This document shows positions 28,893 to 39,965 of a stretch of 64,000 bases of DNA, piece after piece (within the stretch, counting starts at the first letter, position 1; the number at the start of each line of letters is the position of its first letter). Made by a program: the position numbers and the translations under genes. The notes under the pieces were generated by a model. The model was given only the letters and a program-made list of their open reading frames with translations. It was not told the origin of the DNA and searched no databases. The DNA is from an uncultured Clostridia bacterium. Its GTDB lineage: Bacteria; Bacillota; Clostridia; Christensenellales; UBA1242. The stretch spans positions 47,780 through 111,779 of the forward strand of contig CAKVHI010000005.1 of NCBI GenBank assembly GCA_934747965.1, given 5' to 3'.

Positions 28893-31800
28893 ATGAAATT
28901 AAAAAGAGTTGTTCTTACAGTTTTAATAATGATTCTTGGGCTTTGCGGCTCGCTTTTTGGGTGCAAAGAAAAACCATTAAAACTCTCTATAAAAGAAGGT
29001 GAAGAAGAAGTAACTAAAATTTCTTTAAGTTTGGATGAAATCAAAAAGTCTGAAAATTCTCAATCGCAAGAAAGTGAAGAAAATACTACAAATGAAAGTA
29101 CGGAAAATGAAGAAATTGTTGACTTAAGTCAAAAAACGATTTATGTTTTTGCAGAAAATGCAAATCAAATGTTCAAAAATGGTTTATTAATAAGTTTTAG
29201 CGAGCAGAATGTTGTTAAATGTACGCTAAATGCAAGCGAAACAAATAAGTTTGCTGATTGTTATGCATTCGACATCAAAGCGATTCAACCAAAAAATGTA
29301 GTTATTACATTTGAAACTTACGATAAAAAAACTAACATAACATTGCTTGTTGAAGTTTCACAAGATTGCGAAAAAATTGAAAAAAACATTCATAGTGAAA
29401 ATTTTGTGATTATGCATGAAGATAAGCAACTATCAAACAATATAGTTAAATATACTCCACAAACAACAACAAACACATCTATTTTGTTTAAACTAGCAAA
29501 AGAATATGCTGGTCTAAATTTAACTGAAACTGGTTTGCTTACATTCGCTGATGACTTTGATGAAAGTTTGACAGAATTTTATGTTAATGTTTATCACAAA
29601 AATTACGATGAGAGTGATGACACAATAAAATCAAATTATGTTGTTGAAAATATAAGATTTGACATTTTAAGGAAAATTGATGAAATTGTTGCGACAAAAG
29701 ATGGCGTTAAGCAAACAACTTTAGAATTTGCAACAAACAAGGGAGATGGTCTTGATTATCAAACAATAGAATTTAAAAAAGTTGTCAACACTATAAGTGG
29801 AGTAAGTTATGAAGATATTGATAATTCTTACGAACTCGTTTACTATTTAAAATCTAACAATAATTTAGTAAACATAAAGCCCGATGAACAAAACAATTTT
29901 AAAATAACAATTTCTCAAAATGGTCGTGATGGAAGCGATGTTTTGGTTGCAAAAATTCAAAACAAAACATGGAAATCTTATTTTTCTAAAGAAATTGAAA
30001 TTGCAATCAACATAAAAACATATCCAAATTCAATTTATGTTAATGATTCTAAAACGCTAAGCGAATTTGTTATTTACGATAACTTGCAAAAGAAAGAACT
30101 TGAAATAAAAATAAATGAAGGTTTTAATACTGATTTTAAGATTACTGACTATCAATCAAACTTAATCAATTTGACATTTGAAAATGGCGACACTGTTTGG
30201 CCCGGTGCTCTTATTAAAAGTCGAACCAAAATTTTCTTATCTTGTGATGAATTTATAAATTTTGGCACAGAAAATGAGAAAAACGCATATTTCACAATTC
30301 AATCTGTTGGAAATCAAGACCTTACTAAAACAATAAATGTGAGAATCATTAAAAGCATTGTTGATGTTAGCATTTATAACGACAACAAAGAAATTTCAAA
30401 TCAAATTGAAATTTGCAAGATTAATCTTAATGGCGAAAGTACGGTTACTAAATTTGATATTAAAACAGATAGTAAATTGATTATACCTAGTTTTGAAATT
30501 GAAATTGAAAATACGAATATTGTTAAACTCGAAAGTGTTGTAAACAAAACAAATCAAAAGAGTTTTAGTTTAATGGCTTTAACAACTGGTCAAACTTTGG
30601 TTACTTGCAAATTCGATAACGGACTTGTTAAATATTTTACTGTAAAAGTTTATGCCGGTATCAAAAATTTTGATGTTAAGTTTGCTAATCTAGTTAATAT
30701 TGGAAAAACCGATAAAACAACTATATCTGACAACGGAACAGAATTTGAAGTGTTTAAATATTACATAAAAAATCAAACAGTTTCATCTTTATATTTTGAG
30801 GCAACAGATATTAACAATAGGATTGTTTATGACAGTTATATTATCAGCAACAACTATGAAATTATAAACAATGAAGCAAACATTGCTTTGTCTAACGCTG
30901 ATAACAAACTTTATGCTTTAAAATCTACAAACAAAAGTCAACTTTTAACCATAAAAGCCCAAATATTAGCAATGGTATTTGATGAAAATAGTAACAAGTA
31001 TGAACAAAAAACATTAACAAAAATCTTTTGTGTTGAAGTTTACGAACCTATAAAAAATTTAAGTTTAAGCAAAAACTACGTTGAATTGTTTGCCAAAGAT
31101 TCATTAGGCTATGAAGATTATGCTAAAAGTGAAAGTGAAATAGAAATTTTAGTTTCTCCAGAAAACGCAACCGAGTTTAATTTTTCAAACATAAGTTTTG
31201 TTTGTTACTCTGATGGGAATAGTGTTAGTCTTGATTTTGTTGGAGCGACCAAAAATGGTACAGATAGCGAAAATAACCAGATTTATAAACTTTCAGGCAA
31301 CAAATTAAAGATTACGGCTGAAAAATTAGATAACAAAACAACAGATACAGCAACGATAAGTTTTTCTGTTCAAGATTATGTTGGGGCACTTTTCACAACA
31401 AAAATAACAGTTAAAGTTACAAAGGCAATAACGCCTGAAAAAATAATTGTTGAAAACGTCCAAAAAATTTCTGATAGCAGTGAAGAAAAAGATTATTTAT
31501 ATTTTAATTTGAATTTAGACGATAAGCAACAAGGCGTAAATATTAATCCAACAGTTTATCCTTTAAACAGTTTAAATTCAGATTATGATTTTGAAATTAT
31601 AAATGATGATGAAAACGATGAAGAAGATATAATCACATTCGATAAAGCAAAAGGCGTAGTTTCGCCTTTAAAAGCGGGCAAAGGCCGACTTATCTTAACT
31701 CCAAAAGGCTCTATCTCAAAAGATGATGCTGGTAACAAAATATATAAAAATCAAAAAGTAATTTACATAACTGTTGCAGACGGAGAAAAAATTCCATACA

Positions 31801-34800
31801 GCATTTCATCTAAACAAGAATTGTTAAATTTGTGCAAAGAACAAGAGATAGACGAAAGTAATAAAGATAAATTTATTGAAAGATTCTCAAAAAGTTATGT
31901 TCTAACAAAAGATATTGATTTGAGTGGTGAAAGCATTGTGCCTATTGGAATTTATAGGTTGAAAACAAAAACTGATTCTCAAATAACAAAACAAGCATTT
32001 ACAGGAAGTTTTAGTGGATTATTTGTTCTTGATGGAACAAAACAAAAATATTCTATAACTGGCATTAAAATTGACATAAACAGCATATATTTATCAATTT
32101 CTAAAGATATGTATTTAGGATTATTTGCTGAAAATAACGGAAATATTTCTGATTTAACAATTCAATATTCTGTTATCAATATGTTTATGTCAGCAACACA
32201 AAATCCTGAAAATTCTCAAAGTGTTAATAAAAATTATTCGTTATATTTTGGTGGAGTTAGTGCAATAAACAAAAAAACCATTGAAAATTGTAATGTTCAA
32301 ATCAATTCTTGTGGTATAGAAACATATTTTGGTAACAATTTTATTGGTGCAGTAGTTGGTAAAAACCAAACAACAGAAAACGAAACAACAAAAGCAAATG
32401 TAAAAAATTGTTTTGCAAGTGGAAACATAAATGTTGTTGACGGATACAATAAAAACGAAATAAAATCGAATTTGTTTGTTGGTGGAATTGCCGGGGAAAA
32501 TGCACAAGATTCTATAATTTCTGGCGAATTTAATATTTATGACAACAAAAATGAAATTTTCAATAAAAATATTTTTAATGTAACACTAAATTTATCTTCA
32601 ATTTTAAACGGCGAACTTTCAGCATATTCACAAGATAGTGCTTTTGGTGGAATAGTTGGCTTGAATAATGGCACAGTTACTAACATGGCTTGTTACGGAA
32701 AAATATTTGCTCATCAAAATGTTGGTGGCGTTGCAGGAATAAACAACGGAACAGTTGGTGGAGAAGAAAACACTAAAAGTTTGGGATGTTTTAGTGCAAG
32801 TATTATTTATGCAAATAATGTTGCTGGTGGTTTGATTGGTAAAAACACAGGAGTTGTAAACTATAACAGCGTAATGCTTGTTGATGATGAAGAAAATTTT
32901 GAAAAAAACGGTATTATTTCAAAAATTTATGCAAATAGCGATGTTGGCGGATTGATTGGAGTTTATGAAAAAGGCTCAATTTCTAAAAACTTTGTTAGAA
33001 GTTATGTTCAAAAGGCCGATAACTATTTTGATATTTATGTTGAAAAAGCAACAGAGAATTTATCAAATTTTGGTGGGCTTTATTCAAAAGATATTGACAG
33101 CACTAAGATTGTTGATGATAAAATTGAGATTATAAATGGAAATAATTTTGCTGATAATCTTAAAATCGGATATGTTTTGAATGAAAAATTAAAAAATGTT
33201 TTAACAACTGGTAGTGTTAATAATATCGGTATTGTTGCTCCAGATGAAATTACTGTATCCATTAAGAAAAGCACTTTAACCGAAGAAAATAACTTATTTG
33301 GGTACAATAAGTTTATCAAGGGAAATGAAGATTCTATTGTTCTTTATTACTATAACGGAATAAATTCAAAATATAATTATTACTTAAGAAATCAATTATT
33401 TGAGATTGGTCAAAAGCCAGAAGGCTCTTATGACCTTAAAAAGATTGAAAGTTTAATGCCCGAAGTTTTGTCGGTTGACGATAAAGGAAATTTTGTTGTC
33501 AACAAAACGGGCGAAACTAAGATAAAAATTTATAGTGTTTTGAATAAATCGGCTTATAAAGAAATAAATGTAAAAATTATTGAGGCAATAGATGGTTTTG
33601 CGGTTTTTGAAGATAGTTTGTATAAAACAAAAATAAACACTCTATATCTTGAAAAAGACACAACAAAAAACATTTATTTTTCAGAAATTGTTTTGCAAAA
33701 AGATGTTTATGCAAAATATTCATCACATAGTAATATTGTTGTTAATGAAAGTGAAGAATACAGTCAAGTTTTGTCTTGCCAAACAATCTATGGAAAAACT
33801 AATGGTACTGAAACAGTTACGGCACAGCTATATGTAAAGATAAATAATAACTATGTTGAACTTCCACTAAGTTATTCATTCAATGTTAGTGTGGTTTCAG
33901 GACTAAAACAATTTAACACAACGATTTCTAGTGCACAGTTATCAAAAAATGCTTTTGTTAATTTTGAAGCCGAAGTTTTAACTGATTTGGCTGACAAAAC
34001 AAATTTTGCTGTCGTTCAATATTATGAAGTTGAAGATGAGCAAAATCAAAAAGTTTTACAAAAAGATGGGGAATATCTTGGCTATGAGTTTGACAAAAAT
34101 GTTGGCGGAGATAAAATTTCATTAAGTTTTAAAACCTTTGTTAACGGTCAATATTTTAAAGAAATAGTAAACAGAAAAATTACTTTCAAAATTTATGCTT
34201 ATGATAATTTTGCATCGCTTGCTGAAATTCGAAATAATGAAGCAAAATATGAAAAATATATAAGAATAATTGAATTTGTTGTTAAAGAAAATGATGTTAT
34301 TAATGCTGAAATGAGTTATTTTGCTGACGGCGAAGTTGCAAAAAATGAAGAAGGGCAAGAAGTTATTAACACAAATGAACTTGAGAGCGAGTTTATCAAA
34401 ATTGGCAAAATTGGAATTTTGAAAATTCAAATTTATCCTAAAGAAATTTTGAATAGTAACGACAAAATTAGTTTGACTTATTCAAACAGTGATAACTTTA
34501 ATTTAAGTTTTAAACAAGTAAAAAAATTATCGTCAGGATATGTTGATGTTACAGGCTCAGAAATACTAAGTAATGGCATTGTACTTGACCCTAGTTACTT
34601 GCTTGCCGATGAAAATGAGCAATATTTGTATGTTAAACTTTTAACAGACAGCCCAATAAAAGAAGATAGTTTGTTTAATTTGAAACTAAATATTGACGGC
34701 TATGATTATTCCTTTGAAAAAGGTTTGACAAGCGTATTATCTTCTAACCTAGAGATTTCGTTTGACGGTGCTGTTTTAAATTCTGTTGGAAATCTAGAAA

Positions 34801-37800
34801 GTGTTTATGCAAAAGGTGTTAGTGAGCAATACATAAGTTTGACTGTAAACAAACTTACAGATTTTGTGCCAACTCCTGTTATAAACACAACAAACTTAAG
34901 TGGCTCTAATTATGTTGACATTTCTTTGATAAGTGAGCCAATCAAAACAGGAAAAGAAAGTTTGAGATATGATTATGTTATTAAGGGCTTAAACAACAAC
35001 AGTGGAAATGAAAGTGTAGAATTATATTTCTATATCGATAAAGTGGTAAATTTCAAAACAGAAAGATATAAATCAAACACTTTGAAATTAAACATTGTTG
35101 ACTTTGTTGTGAAAAATGTTCAAATAGAAAATGTTGAAAATAATTATTTGACAAAACCTGTTGGAACAAGTTATCCGCTTAAAGTTAAATTAAACACAAT
35201 TTCTGACGGCACAAGTGAAGTTAAAAACTTGATTGCTTCACTAGAAGATGAAATTTCAAAAAAATTATATGAAAATCAAGTTTCAAAATCTGCTGTGTGG
35301 AAATTTAATGATGAATTTTTGCAAGTTGGATTTGATTATAAAGATTTTGAGATTTTAAAAAATGAATATTTTGAAATAAAACCAAAACAAGCAAAGAAGA
35401 TAAATGGTTTTAGTGCTAAATTTGCTGTTCAATATAATTCTAATTCAATAAGCTTCTTAAAAAATAGTGATGCTGTTAGTGATATTTTCTTTGATAATGG
35501 AAAATATTCAAAACAATTTAACTTAAATTTTGGTGCTGAATTTTATATTCAAACTGATATAAATAACCCTATTCCTATTTATTCTCCAAAAGAATTTATT
35601 GAAATGAAAACAGGCGGAAACTATATCTTGATGAATGACATAGTTTTGGCAATTAACAAAGAAGTTCCTGGCTTAGAAAATGGCTACACACCTTTTGTTG
35701 GAAATTTCAATAGCCTTGACGGCAACGGGTATAGTGTGTCGATAAAAGACTTGAACATTGATTTAACTCAAACCTCATTAAATTTTGGACTATTCACCGA
35801 AATTTCTGAAAATTCAATTTTGAAAAATTTAACTTTGAAATTTAATCTTAATGCTAGTGAAAGTTCAGTAATTTCTTCATCTAATAAACTTAACTTTGAA
35901 AATATTTTAACCTTAACTTATGGAAGCATTTGTGCAGTAAACAAAGGTTTAATTTACAACTGCTTTGTTGAAGGCATGAAAACAGGAAGAATAGACCAAG
36001 TTTTGAATGTTAGTTTGTCAAACCTTGTTTCTGACCAAGTAACTTCTGCAGTAATCGGTGGTTTTGTTGGAAGAAATGAAGGAATTATAACAAACAGTAG
36101 AAGTGAATTAATGCTTAGTGTAAGCAAAGGATTTATTGGTGGTTTTGTTTGTGAAAATATTGGAACAATCAGCGCTTGTTATTATAAAAATATTTTTGTA
36201 AAAAACATGGGTGAAGATGAAAACACCTCAAATTCTGCCGGATTTGTTTATTCAAATCAAGGCACAATAAAATTCAGTTTTGTTGAAGGAAACTCTAAAT
36301 TCTCAAGCAATGGGGTTTACACTTTGGACCCTGCAATTTCAGGATACGCCATTATGGCACCTACTTCGGTTGCTGGTTTTGTGTTCATAAACTCTGGAGA
36401 TGTTCAAGACTGTTATGCAAATTTAAGCATTTCAAGTCAAAGTTATTCAGGTGGGTTTGTTTATTCAAATCAAGGCACAATTTTAAGAAGCTATTCAGCA
36501 ACAATCAATGAAAAACAAAACAACACGGCACATGCTCCTTTTATTGCAACAAAAGTTGAATTTAATGAAGAAGACATGAAAACAAGAATTGTTGATTGCT
36601 ATTATCTTAGCAACAATAACAGTTCTGTTAATGATAATTTGGTTACAAAATTAAGTTTAAGCGAATTTAACGATGAATATTATTTAACGAATTTCGTGTT
36701 TGACAATAATAACACAATTTGGAAATTTACAAATCAAAATTCATTGCCTAGTCTTGTGGAGGCAAATAATATTGCAACAAGCAAACGACAATTATATTCT
36801 GTAACTGAAACTTCAGATGGCTCAGTTAAATATTCATACATTTATTGCGATGGATATTATGCTGGAAGTGAAAACAATCCGATTATAATTTCAAATGAGG
36901 AAGAATTTATTGAATATTTTGCTTTTAGTGGAAAAACAAATAATCAATATTACAGAATTGTAAATAACATCAATTTTGGTGATTATGCTTCTGTTCCAAC
37001 ATACAATTATGTTTTTAGTGGAAAATTAGACGGAAATGGACTTCAAATTTCAAATATCAGAATCTCAGCACCTTCAAATTATGTTGGCGATTCGTTTGGT
37101 TTGTTTTCAAAAATAGAATCTTATTCAAGTGATTCTGTTGCTGTTGTTAAAAACATTGAACTTCAACCTGTTGAGGTTTATGCCAACAGTGCTAATTGCG
37201 TTGGCACGCTTGCTGGTGTGGTTAAAGATGCTAGTGTGGTGAATGTTTCTGTTGATGCGACAAATGTTATTTGTCAAGGAAGAAACATCGTTGGTGGCGT
37301 TGTTGGATTAGTTTGTGGAAAATCAAATCTTGCAAATATTACTAGCAATGTTTCTGTAAACTCTAACTTTTCAAGTTCAAAAGATTTTGAAAAATTAGGT
37401 TATAGTTTGTTCTATAGTTATTATGATGAACAAAATAATTATTTTAACAATTCTGAAAGTGTTTCTTATGCAGGAAATGTTTGCGGTGTTGTTGATACTG
37501 AAAGTAATTCTAATAACAATCAAAGTTTGAGAAACATAAAAGTTTTGGGTGGAGCAAGGTCTATTGGAACAATCACAGGTTTTGTTGCAGGTCTTGTTTG
37601 TGAAAACTCGGGAATTGATAATGCTAAAGTATATGTAAATAGTTCAAATTATTTAAATTCAAATTATTCAGCAGGTCTTGTGTGTGGAGAAAACCGTGGT
37701 TATGTTTCAAGAGTAGAAACAAAATATGATGGATTAAATCAATTAAGCAAAACCTTTATCAAAAACAACTGTAAATTTGTTGGTGGTATTGTTGGCTTTA

Positions 37801-39437
37801 ACAACAACGGAACAGTTGTAAATTCAATCAGCAATGTTAATGTAATAGGAAATGAAAACACAATTGTGGCTGGTGGTGTGATTGGACTTTCTGTCGGTGG
37901 AGCTTGCAGTAGTGTTATAGCAACAAATGATGTTTGGTCTACTAAGGTTGTCGGTGGAATTATTGGAATGACAGCGCGAAAAGAAATGTTTTCAACAAGT
38001 GCTAAAAAGTATCAAATTTCAAATCTTGATGTTGAATTGGAAAACGGAAATTTGGTGCAAACAATAAAAACAAATAACATTATGTATATTGCAAACTGTG
38101 TTGCGACTAACAAATTTACAGAAAAAAGTTTGAGTTATATAATTCAAAACAATTCTTGTTGTATTGGTGCTATAATTGGTGCTGCTCATAATACTCACAT
38201 AGCAGAAAATAACAAACTTTCTGTGGCTGTAAAAAATAGTTACATTTCTTATGGAAATTACTACAAAAATCAGACTTATAAATCTGATGAAAAAGATGAT
38301 AAAGGCAACTTTATTGTTTATAAATTGCAAGATTTTGGTGTAAACAACATAGATTCATTTGAAATTTCTATTAATGATGAAGCAAAAAATCTTGAAAAGC
38401 AAAATCAATGTGCAAGTGGACTAGATGAAATAACTAGTCAACAATTCAATAATTTTAGTAAAAATGTGTTTGATATTATTGATTTTGAACAAGCAAATGC
38501 AACGAATTTGCCTAAGTTAAAATCAGTAAACAACATTAACACCAAAAAACTTTTAGGAAGTGGAACATTTACAGACCCTTATAAAGTTGATTCAGTTAAA
38601 GCAATAAATGAAGTGTCAAAACTTGTTAAAACAAAATATTCTAATAGTGATATGTTTGTTGAATTAACAGATAACATAGAAGCAACTGGTCTTGAATTTT
38701 CAAGCATTGGTGATGGCTTTAACAAATTTGGTGGAATATTCAACGGAAATGGCTACTTTATTAATGGTTTAACATATTTTAATGTAGATAAGTATAACAA
38801 TCAAAATTATTTTGGGTTGTTTGGTTATCTGTCTAATAACGCAAAAGTACAAAATCTTAATGTCGGTGCAAACTTTGTTATAAACTATGTTCAGCCAGTT
38901 GGAAATTCTGCTATTGTTACATCTTCTGGAATTATTGCGGGCTATAATGAAGGTTATATTGCAAATTGTAACACCTACGGCGGAATGATATGCACATTAA
39001 AAAATAACACAAGCACGCTTTCATTAAGTTATATTGGTGGAATTTGCGGGATAAACGCAGGTCAAATTAATGGAACAAGCGGACTATATAATTGTAAGAA
39101 CAATGCAACAATTTATATTTCAGTTAATGATTTTGAAAATAGTGAAACTTCAAATCAAAATCAAACTACAAGTTTTTACGCAGGGTTTATTACTGGAGCA
39201 AATTTGAACGAGGCAATAATAAACAAGTGTGAAAATCAAGCCAAAAAGAGTTTAGACCTAAATAAAGGTGCACAACTTGATGGCAAAAATTATACTTTAA
39301 TAGTTATTAATGACTATAAAAATGCAAATTGCAAGAATTTTGTTGGCACTTTATCAGGATTTATTTCAAACTTAGACAATGTTTATGGCGACAATAGTGA
39401 AAGTGCGGATAATATTTATCAATTAAGTTACGCATAA
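28893..39437 (+). CDS. Giant Ig-like/GLUG-repeat surface lipoprotein, paralogue (3,514 residues)
   Basis: Starts with a lipoprotein signal ending SLFGC (Cys24) very like that of the upstream giant, followed by an acidic Ser/Glu/Thr linker (about 45-75). Ig-like domains span about 237-963 and 1503-2203. GLUG blocks lie at about 970-1396, 2223-2530, 2656-3103 and 3223-3514. The order matches the first giant: NPIPIYSPKEF here against NPLPIYSANDF there, both followed by LMNDI, and NNPIIISNEEEF against NNPIVVSTTEQF. The two therefore arose by duplication. This copy stops abruptly within its last GLUG block and lacks the extra blocks and the 300-residue C-terminal region of its neighbour. AGGAG precedes ATG 28893. 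Probably an N-terminally lipid-anchored adhesin or matrix protein. Confidence 0.85.
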   Translation: MKLKRVVLTVLIMILGLCGSLFGCKEKPLKLSIKEGEEEVTKISLSLDEIKKSENSQSQESEENTTNESTENEEIVDLSQKTIYVFAENANQMFKNGLLISFSEQNVVKCTLNASETNKFADCYAFDIKAIQPKNVVITFETYDKKTNITLLVEVSQDCEKIEKNIHSENFVIMHEDKQLSNNIVKYTPQTTTNTSILFKLAKEYAGLNLTETGLLTFADDFDESLTEFYVNVYHKNYDESDDTIKSNYVVENIRFDILRKIDEIVATKDGVKQTTLEFATNKGDGLDYQTIEFKKVVNTISGVSYEDIDNSYELVYYLKSNNNLVNIKPDEQNNFKITISQNGRDGSDVLVAKIQNKTWKSYFSKEIEIAINIKTYPNSIYVNDSKTLSEFVIYDNLQKKELEIKINEGFNTDFKITDYQSNLINLTFENGDTVWPGALIKSRTKIFLSCDEFINFGTENEKNAYFTIQSVGNQDLTKTINVRIIKSIVDVSIYNDNKEISNQIEICKINLNGESTVTKFDIKTDSKLIIPSFEIEIENTNIVKLESVVNKTNQKSFSLMALTTGQTLVTCKFDNGLVKYFTVKVYAGIKNFDVKFANLVNIGKTDKTTISDNGTEFEVFKYYIKNQTVSSLYFEATDINNRIVYDSYIISNNYEIINNEANIALSNADNKLYALKSTNKSQLLTIKAQILAMVFDENSNKYEQKTLTKIFCVEVYEPIKNLSLSKNYVELFAKDSLGYEDYAKSESEIEILVSPENATEFNFSNISFVCYSDGNSVSLDFVGATKNGTDSENNQIYKLSGNKLKITAEKLDNKTTDTATISFSVQDYVGALFTTKITVKVTKAITPEKIIVENVQKISDSSEEKDYLYFNLNLDDKQQGVNINPTVYPLNSLNSDYDFEIINDDENDEEDIITFDKAKGVVSPLKAGKGRLILTPKGSISKDDAGNKIYKNQKVIYITVADGEKIPYSISSKQELLNLCKEQEIDESNKDKFIERFSKSYVLTKDIDLSGESIVPIGIYRLKTKTDSQITKQAFTGSFSGLFVLDGTKQKYSITGIKIDINSIYLSISKDMYLGLFAENNGNISDLTIQYSVINMFMSATQNPENSQSVNKNYSLYFGGVSAINKKTIENCNVQINSCGIETYFGNNFIGAVVGKNQTTENETTKANVKNCFASGNINVVDGYNKNEIKSNLFVGGIAGENAQDSIISGEFNIYDNKNEIFNKNIFNVTLNLSSILNGELSAYSQDSAFGGIVGLNNGTVTNMACYGKIFAHQNVGGVAGINNGTVGGEENTKSLGCFSASIIYANNVAGGLIGKNTGVVNYNSVMLVDDEENFEKNGIISKIYANSDVGGLIGVYEKGSISKNFVRSYVQKADNYFDIYVEKATENLSNFGGLYSKDIDSTKIVDDKIEIINGNNFADNLKIGYVLNEKLKNVLTTGSVNNIGIVAPDEITVSIKKSTLTEENNLFGYNKFIKGNEDSIVLYYYNGINSKYNYYLRNQLFEIGQKPEGSYDLKKIESLMPEVLSVDDKGNFVVNKTGETKIKIYSVLNKSAYKEINVKIIEAIDGFAVFEDSLYKTKINTLYLEKDTTKNIYFSEIVLQKDVYAKYSSHSNIVVNESEEYSQVLSCQTIYGKTNGTETVTAQLYVKINNNYVELPLSYSFNVSVVSGLKQFNTTISSAQLSKNAFVNFEAEVLTDLADKTNFAVVQYYEVEDEQNQKVLQKDGEYLGYEFDKNVGGDKISLSFKTFVNGQYFKEIVNRKITFKIYAYDNFASLAEIRNNEAKYEKYIRIIEFVVKENDVINAEMSYFADGEVAKNEEGQEVINTNELESEFIKIGKIGILKIQIYPKEILNSNDKISLTYSNSDNFNLSFKQVKKLSSGYVDVTGSEILSNGIVLDPSYLLADENEQYLYVKLLTDSPIKEDSLFNLKLNIDGYDYSFEKGLTSVLSSNLEISFDGAVLNSVGNLESVYAKGVSEQYISLTVNKLTDFVPTPVINTTNLSGSNYVDISLISEPIKTGKESLRYDYVIKGLNNNSGNESVELYFYIDKVVNFKTERYKSNTLKLNIVDFVVKNVQIENVENNYLTKPVGTSYPLKVKLNTISDGTSEVKNLIASLEDEISKKLYENQVSKSAVWKFNDEFLQVGFDYKDFEILKNEYFEIKPKQAKKINGFSAKFAVQYNSNSISFLKNSDAVSDIFFDNGKYSKQFNLNFGAEFYIQTDINNPIPIYSPKEFIEMKTGGNYILMNDIVLAINKEVPGLENGYTPFVGNFNSLDGNGYSVSIKDLNIDLTQTSLNFGLFTEISENSILKNLTLKFNLNASESSVISSSNKLNFENILTLTYGSICAVNKGLIYNCFVEGMKTGRIDQVLNVSLSNLVSDQVTSAVIGGFVGRNEGIITNSRSELMLSVSKGFIGGFVCENIGTISACYYKNIFVKNMGEDENTSNSAGFVYSNQGTIKFSFVEGNSKFSSNGVYTLDPAISGYAIMAPTSVAGFVFINSGDVQDCYANLSISSQSYSGGFVYSNQGTILRSYSATINEKQNNTAHAPFIATKVEFNEEDMKTRIVDCYYLSNNNSSVNDNLVTKLSLSEFNDEYYLTNFVFDNNNTIWKFTNQNSLPSLVEANNIATSKRQLYSVTETSDGSVKYSYIYCDGYYAGSENNPIIISNEEEFIEYFAFSGKTNNQYYRIVNNINFGDYASVPTYNYVFSGKLDGNGLQISNIRISAPSNYVGDSFGLFSKIESYSSDSVAVVKNIELQPVEVYANSANCVGTLAGVVKDASVVNVSVDATNVICQGRNIVGGVVGLVCGKSNLANITSNVSVNSNFSSSKDFEKLGYSLFYSYYDEQNNYFNNSESVSYAGNVCGVVDTESNSNNNQSLRNIKVLGGARSIGTITGFVAGLVCENSGIDNAKVYVNSSNYLNSNYSAGLVCGENRGYVSRVETKYDGLNQLSKTFIKNNCKFVGGIVGFNNNGTVVNSISNVNVIGNENTIVAGGVIGLSVGGACSSVIATNDVWSTKVVGGIIGMTARKEMFSTSAKKYQISNLDVELENGNLVQTIKTNNIMYIANCVATNKFTEKSLSYIIQNNSCCIGAIIGAAHNTHIAENNKLSVAVKNSYISYGNYYKNQTYKSDEKDDKGNFIVYKLQDFGVNNIDSFEISINDEAKNLEKQNQCASGLDEITSQQFNNFSKNVFDIIDFEQANATNLPKLKSVNNINTKKLLGSGTFTDPYKVDSVKAINEVSKLVKTKYSNSDMFVELTDNIEATGLEFSSIGDGFNKFGGIFNGNGYFINGLTYFNVDKYNNQNYFGLFGYLSNNAKVQNLNVGANFVINYVQPVGNSAIVTSSGIIAGYNEGYIANCNTYGGMICTLKNNTSTLSLSYIGGICGINAGQINGTSGLYNCKNNATIYISVNDFENSETSNQNQTTSFYAGFITGANLNEAIINKCENQAKKSLDLNKGAQLDGKNYTLIVINDYKNANCKNFVGTLSGFISNLDNVYGDNSESADNIYQLSYA

Positions 39438-39452
39438 ATTTGCATTGTAATA

Positions 39453-39482
39453 AAAAGTGGATTGTGTAATCCACTTTTTTTG
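39453..39482. terminator. Bidirectional terminator after the second giant gene
   Basis: AAAAAGTGGATT, loop GTGT, AATCCACTTTTTTT. It serves the giant gene and the convergent small gene ending at 39484. Confidence 0.9.
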
Positions 39483-39483
39483 T

Positions 39484-39930
39484 TTAGACAAATAATATTT
39501 GCTTTTTAAGATATTTAACATAAAGCATTAAACTGCATAAGTCATTATTGTAAAAATTGCATAAATTTATTTCTTGGTCAACAAAAATACAAAAATCGCA
39601 CATAAAAATTATTTTCTTATAAATATTTAAGTTTTTTATTTTATAACGAGACAGTTTAAAATTTTTGTTGCAAGTATTATTAGTTATTTCATTTGTACTC
39701 TCATTATAATTTTTATATTTTATCCGTTTAATATTGATGTTTTCAGATTTCTTTTTGCTAATTAATGTATATGCGAAGTTGTCTAAAATGTTTAAATTTG
39801 AGAAATAAAAATCTTTTACATTGCATTTATTTATTAATTCGTTAATCAGATTTTTTGTATTTTCTTTAGTTGCTTCACTTAAAAGTTTATTGTTTAAATA
39901 TATAAAACAACAGGAATAATTCTTTTGCAT
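39484..39930 (-). CDS. Small diverged SLOG-like (DUF1273-type) protein, tentative
   Basis: 148 residues. The layout recalls small clostridial SLOG-fold proteins that begin CCFFGHR and end with a strand in which an aspartate or tyrosine precedes a nucleotide-binding loop. Here the start is YSCCFIYLNNK, so the GHR motif is lost; the middle strand is VKDFYFSNLNILDNFAY and the late strand IIFMCDFCIFVD. The resemblance is weak and the ligand-binding glycines are missing. The gene has no ribosome site and starts five bases after a -10 box. It diverges from the HTH gene at 40032 and shares a regulatory region with an inverted repeat, suggesting a regulated pair. Confidence 0.5.
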   Translation of the reverse strand: MQKNYSCCFIYLNNKLLSEATKENTKNLINELINKCNVKDFYFSNLNILDNFAYTLISKKKSENINIKRIKYKNYNESTNEITNNTCNKNFKLSRYKIKNLNIYKKIIFMCDFCIFVDQEINLCNFYNNDLCSLMLYVKYLKKQILFV

Positions 39931-39935
39931 GTTTA

Positions 39936-39965
39936 ATTATATAAAAAATTGAGACTATATGTCAA
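39936..39965 (-). promoter_or_regulatory. Promoter of the SLOG-like gene (leaderless configuration)
   Basis: Leftward TTGACA (39965-39960), 18-base spacer, TATAAT (39941-39936), five bases, ATG. The consensus is near perfect. Confidence 0.75.
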
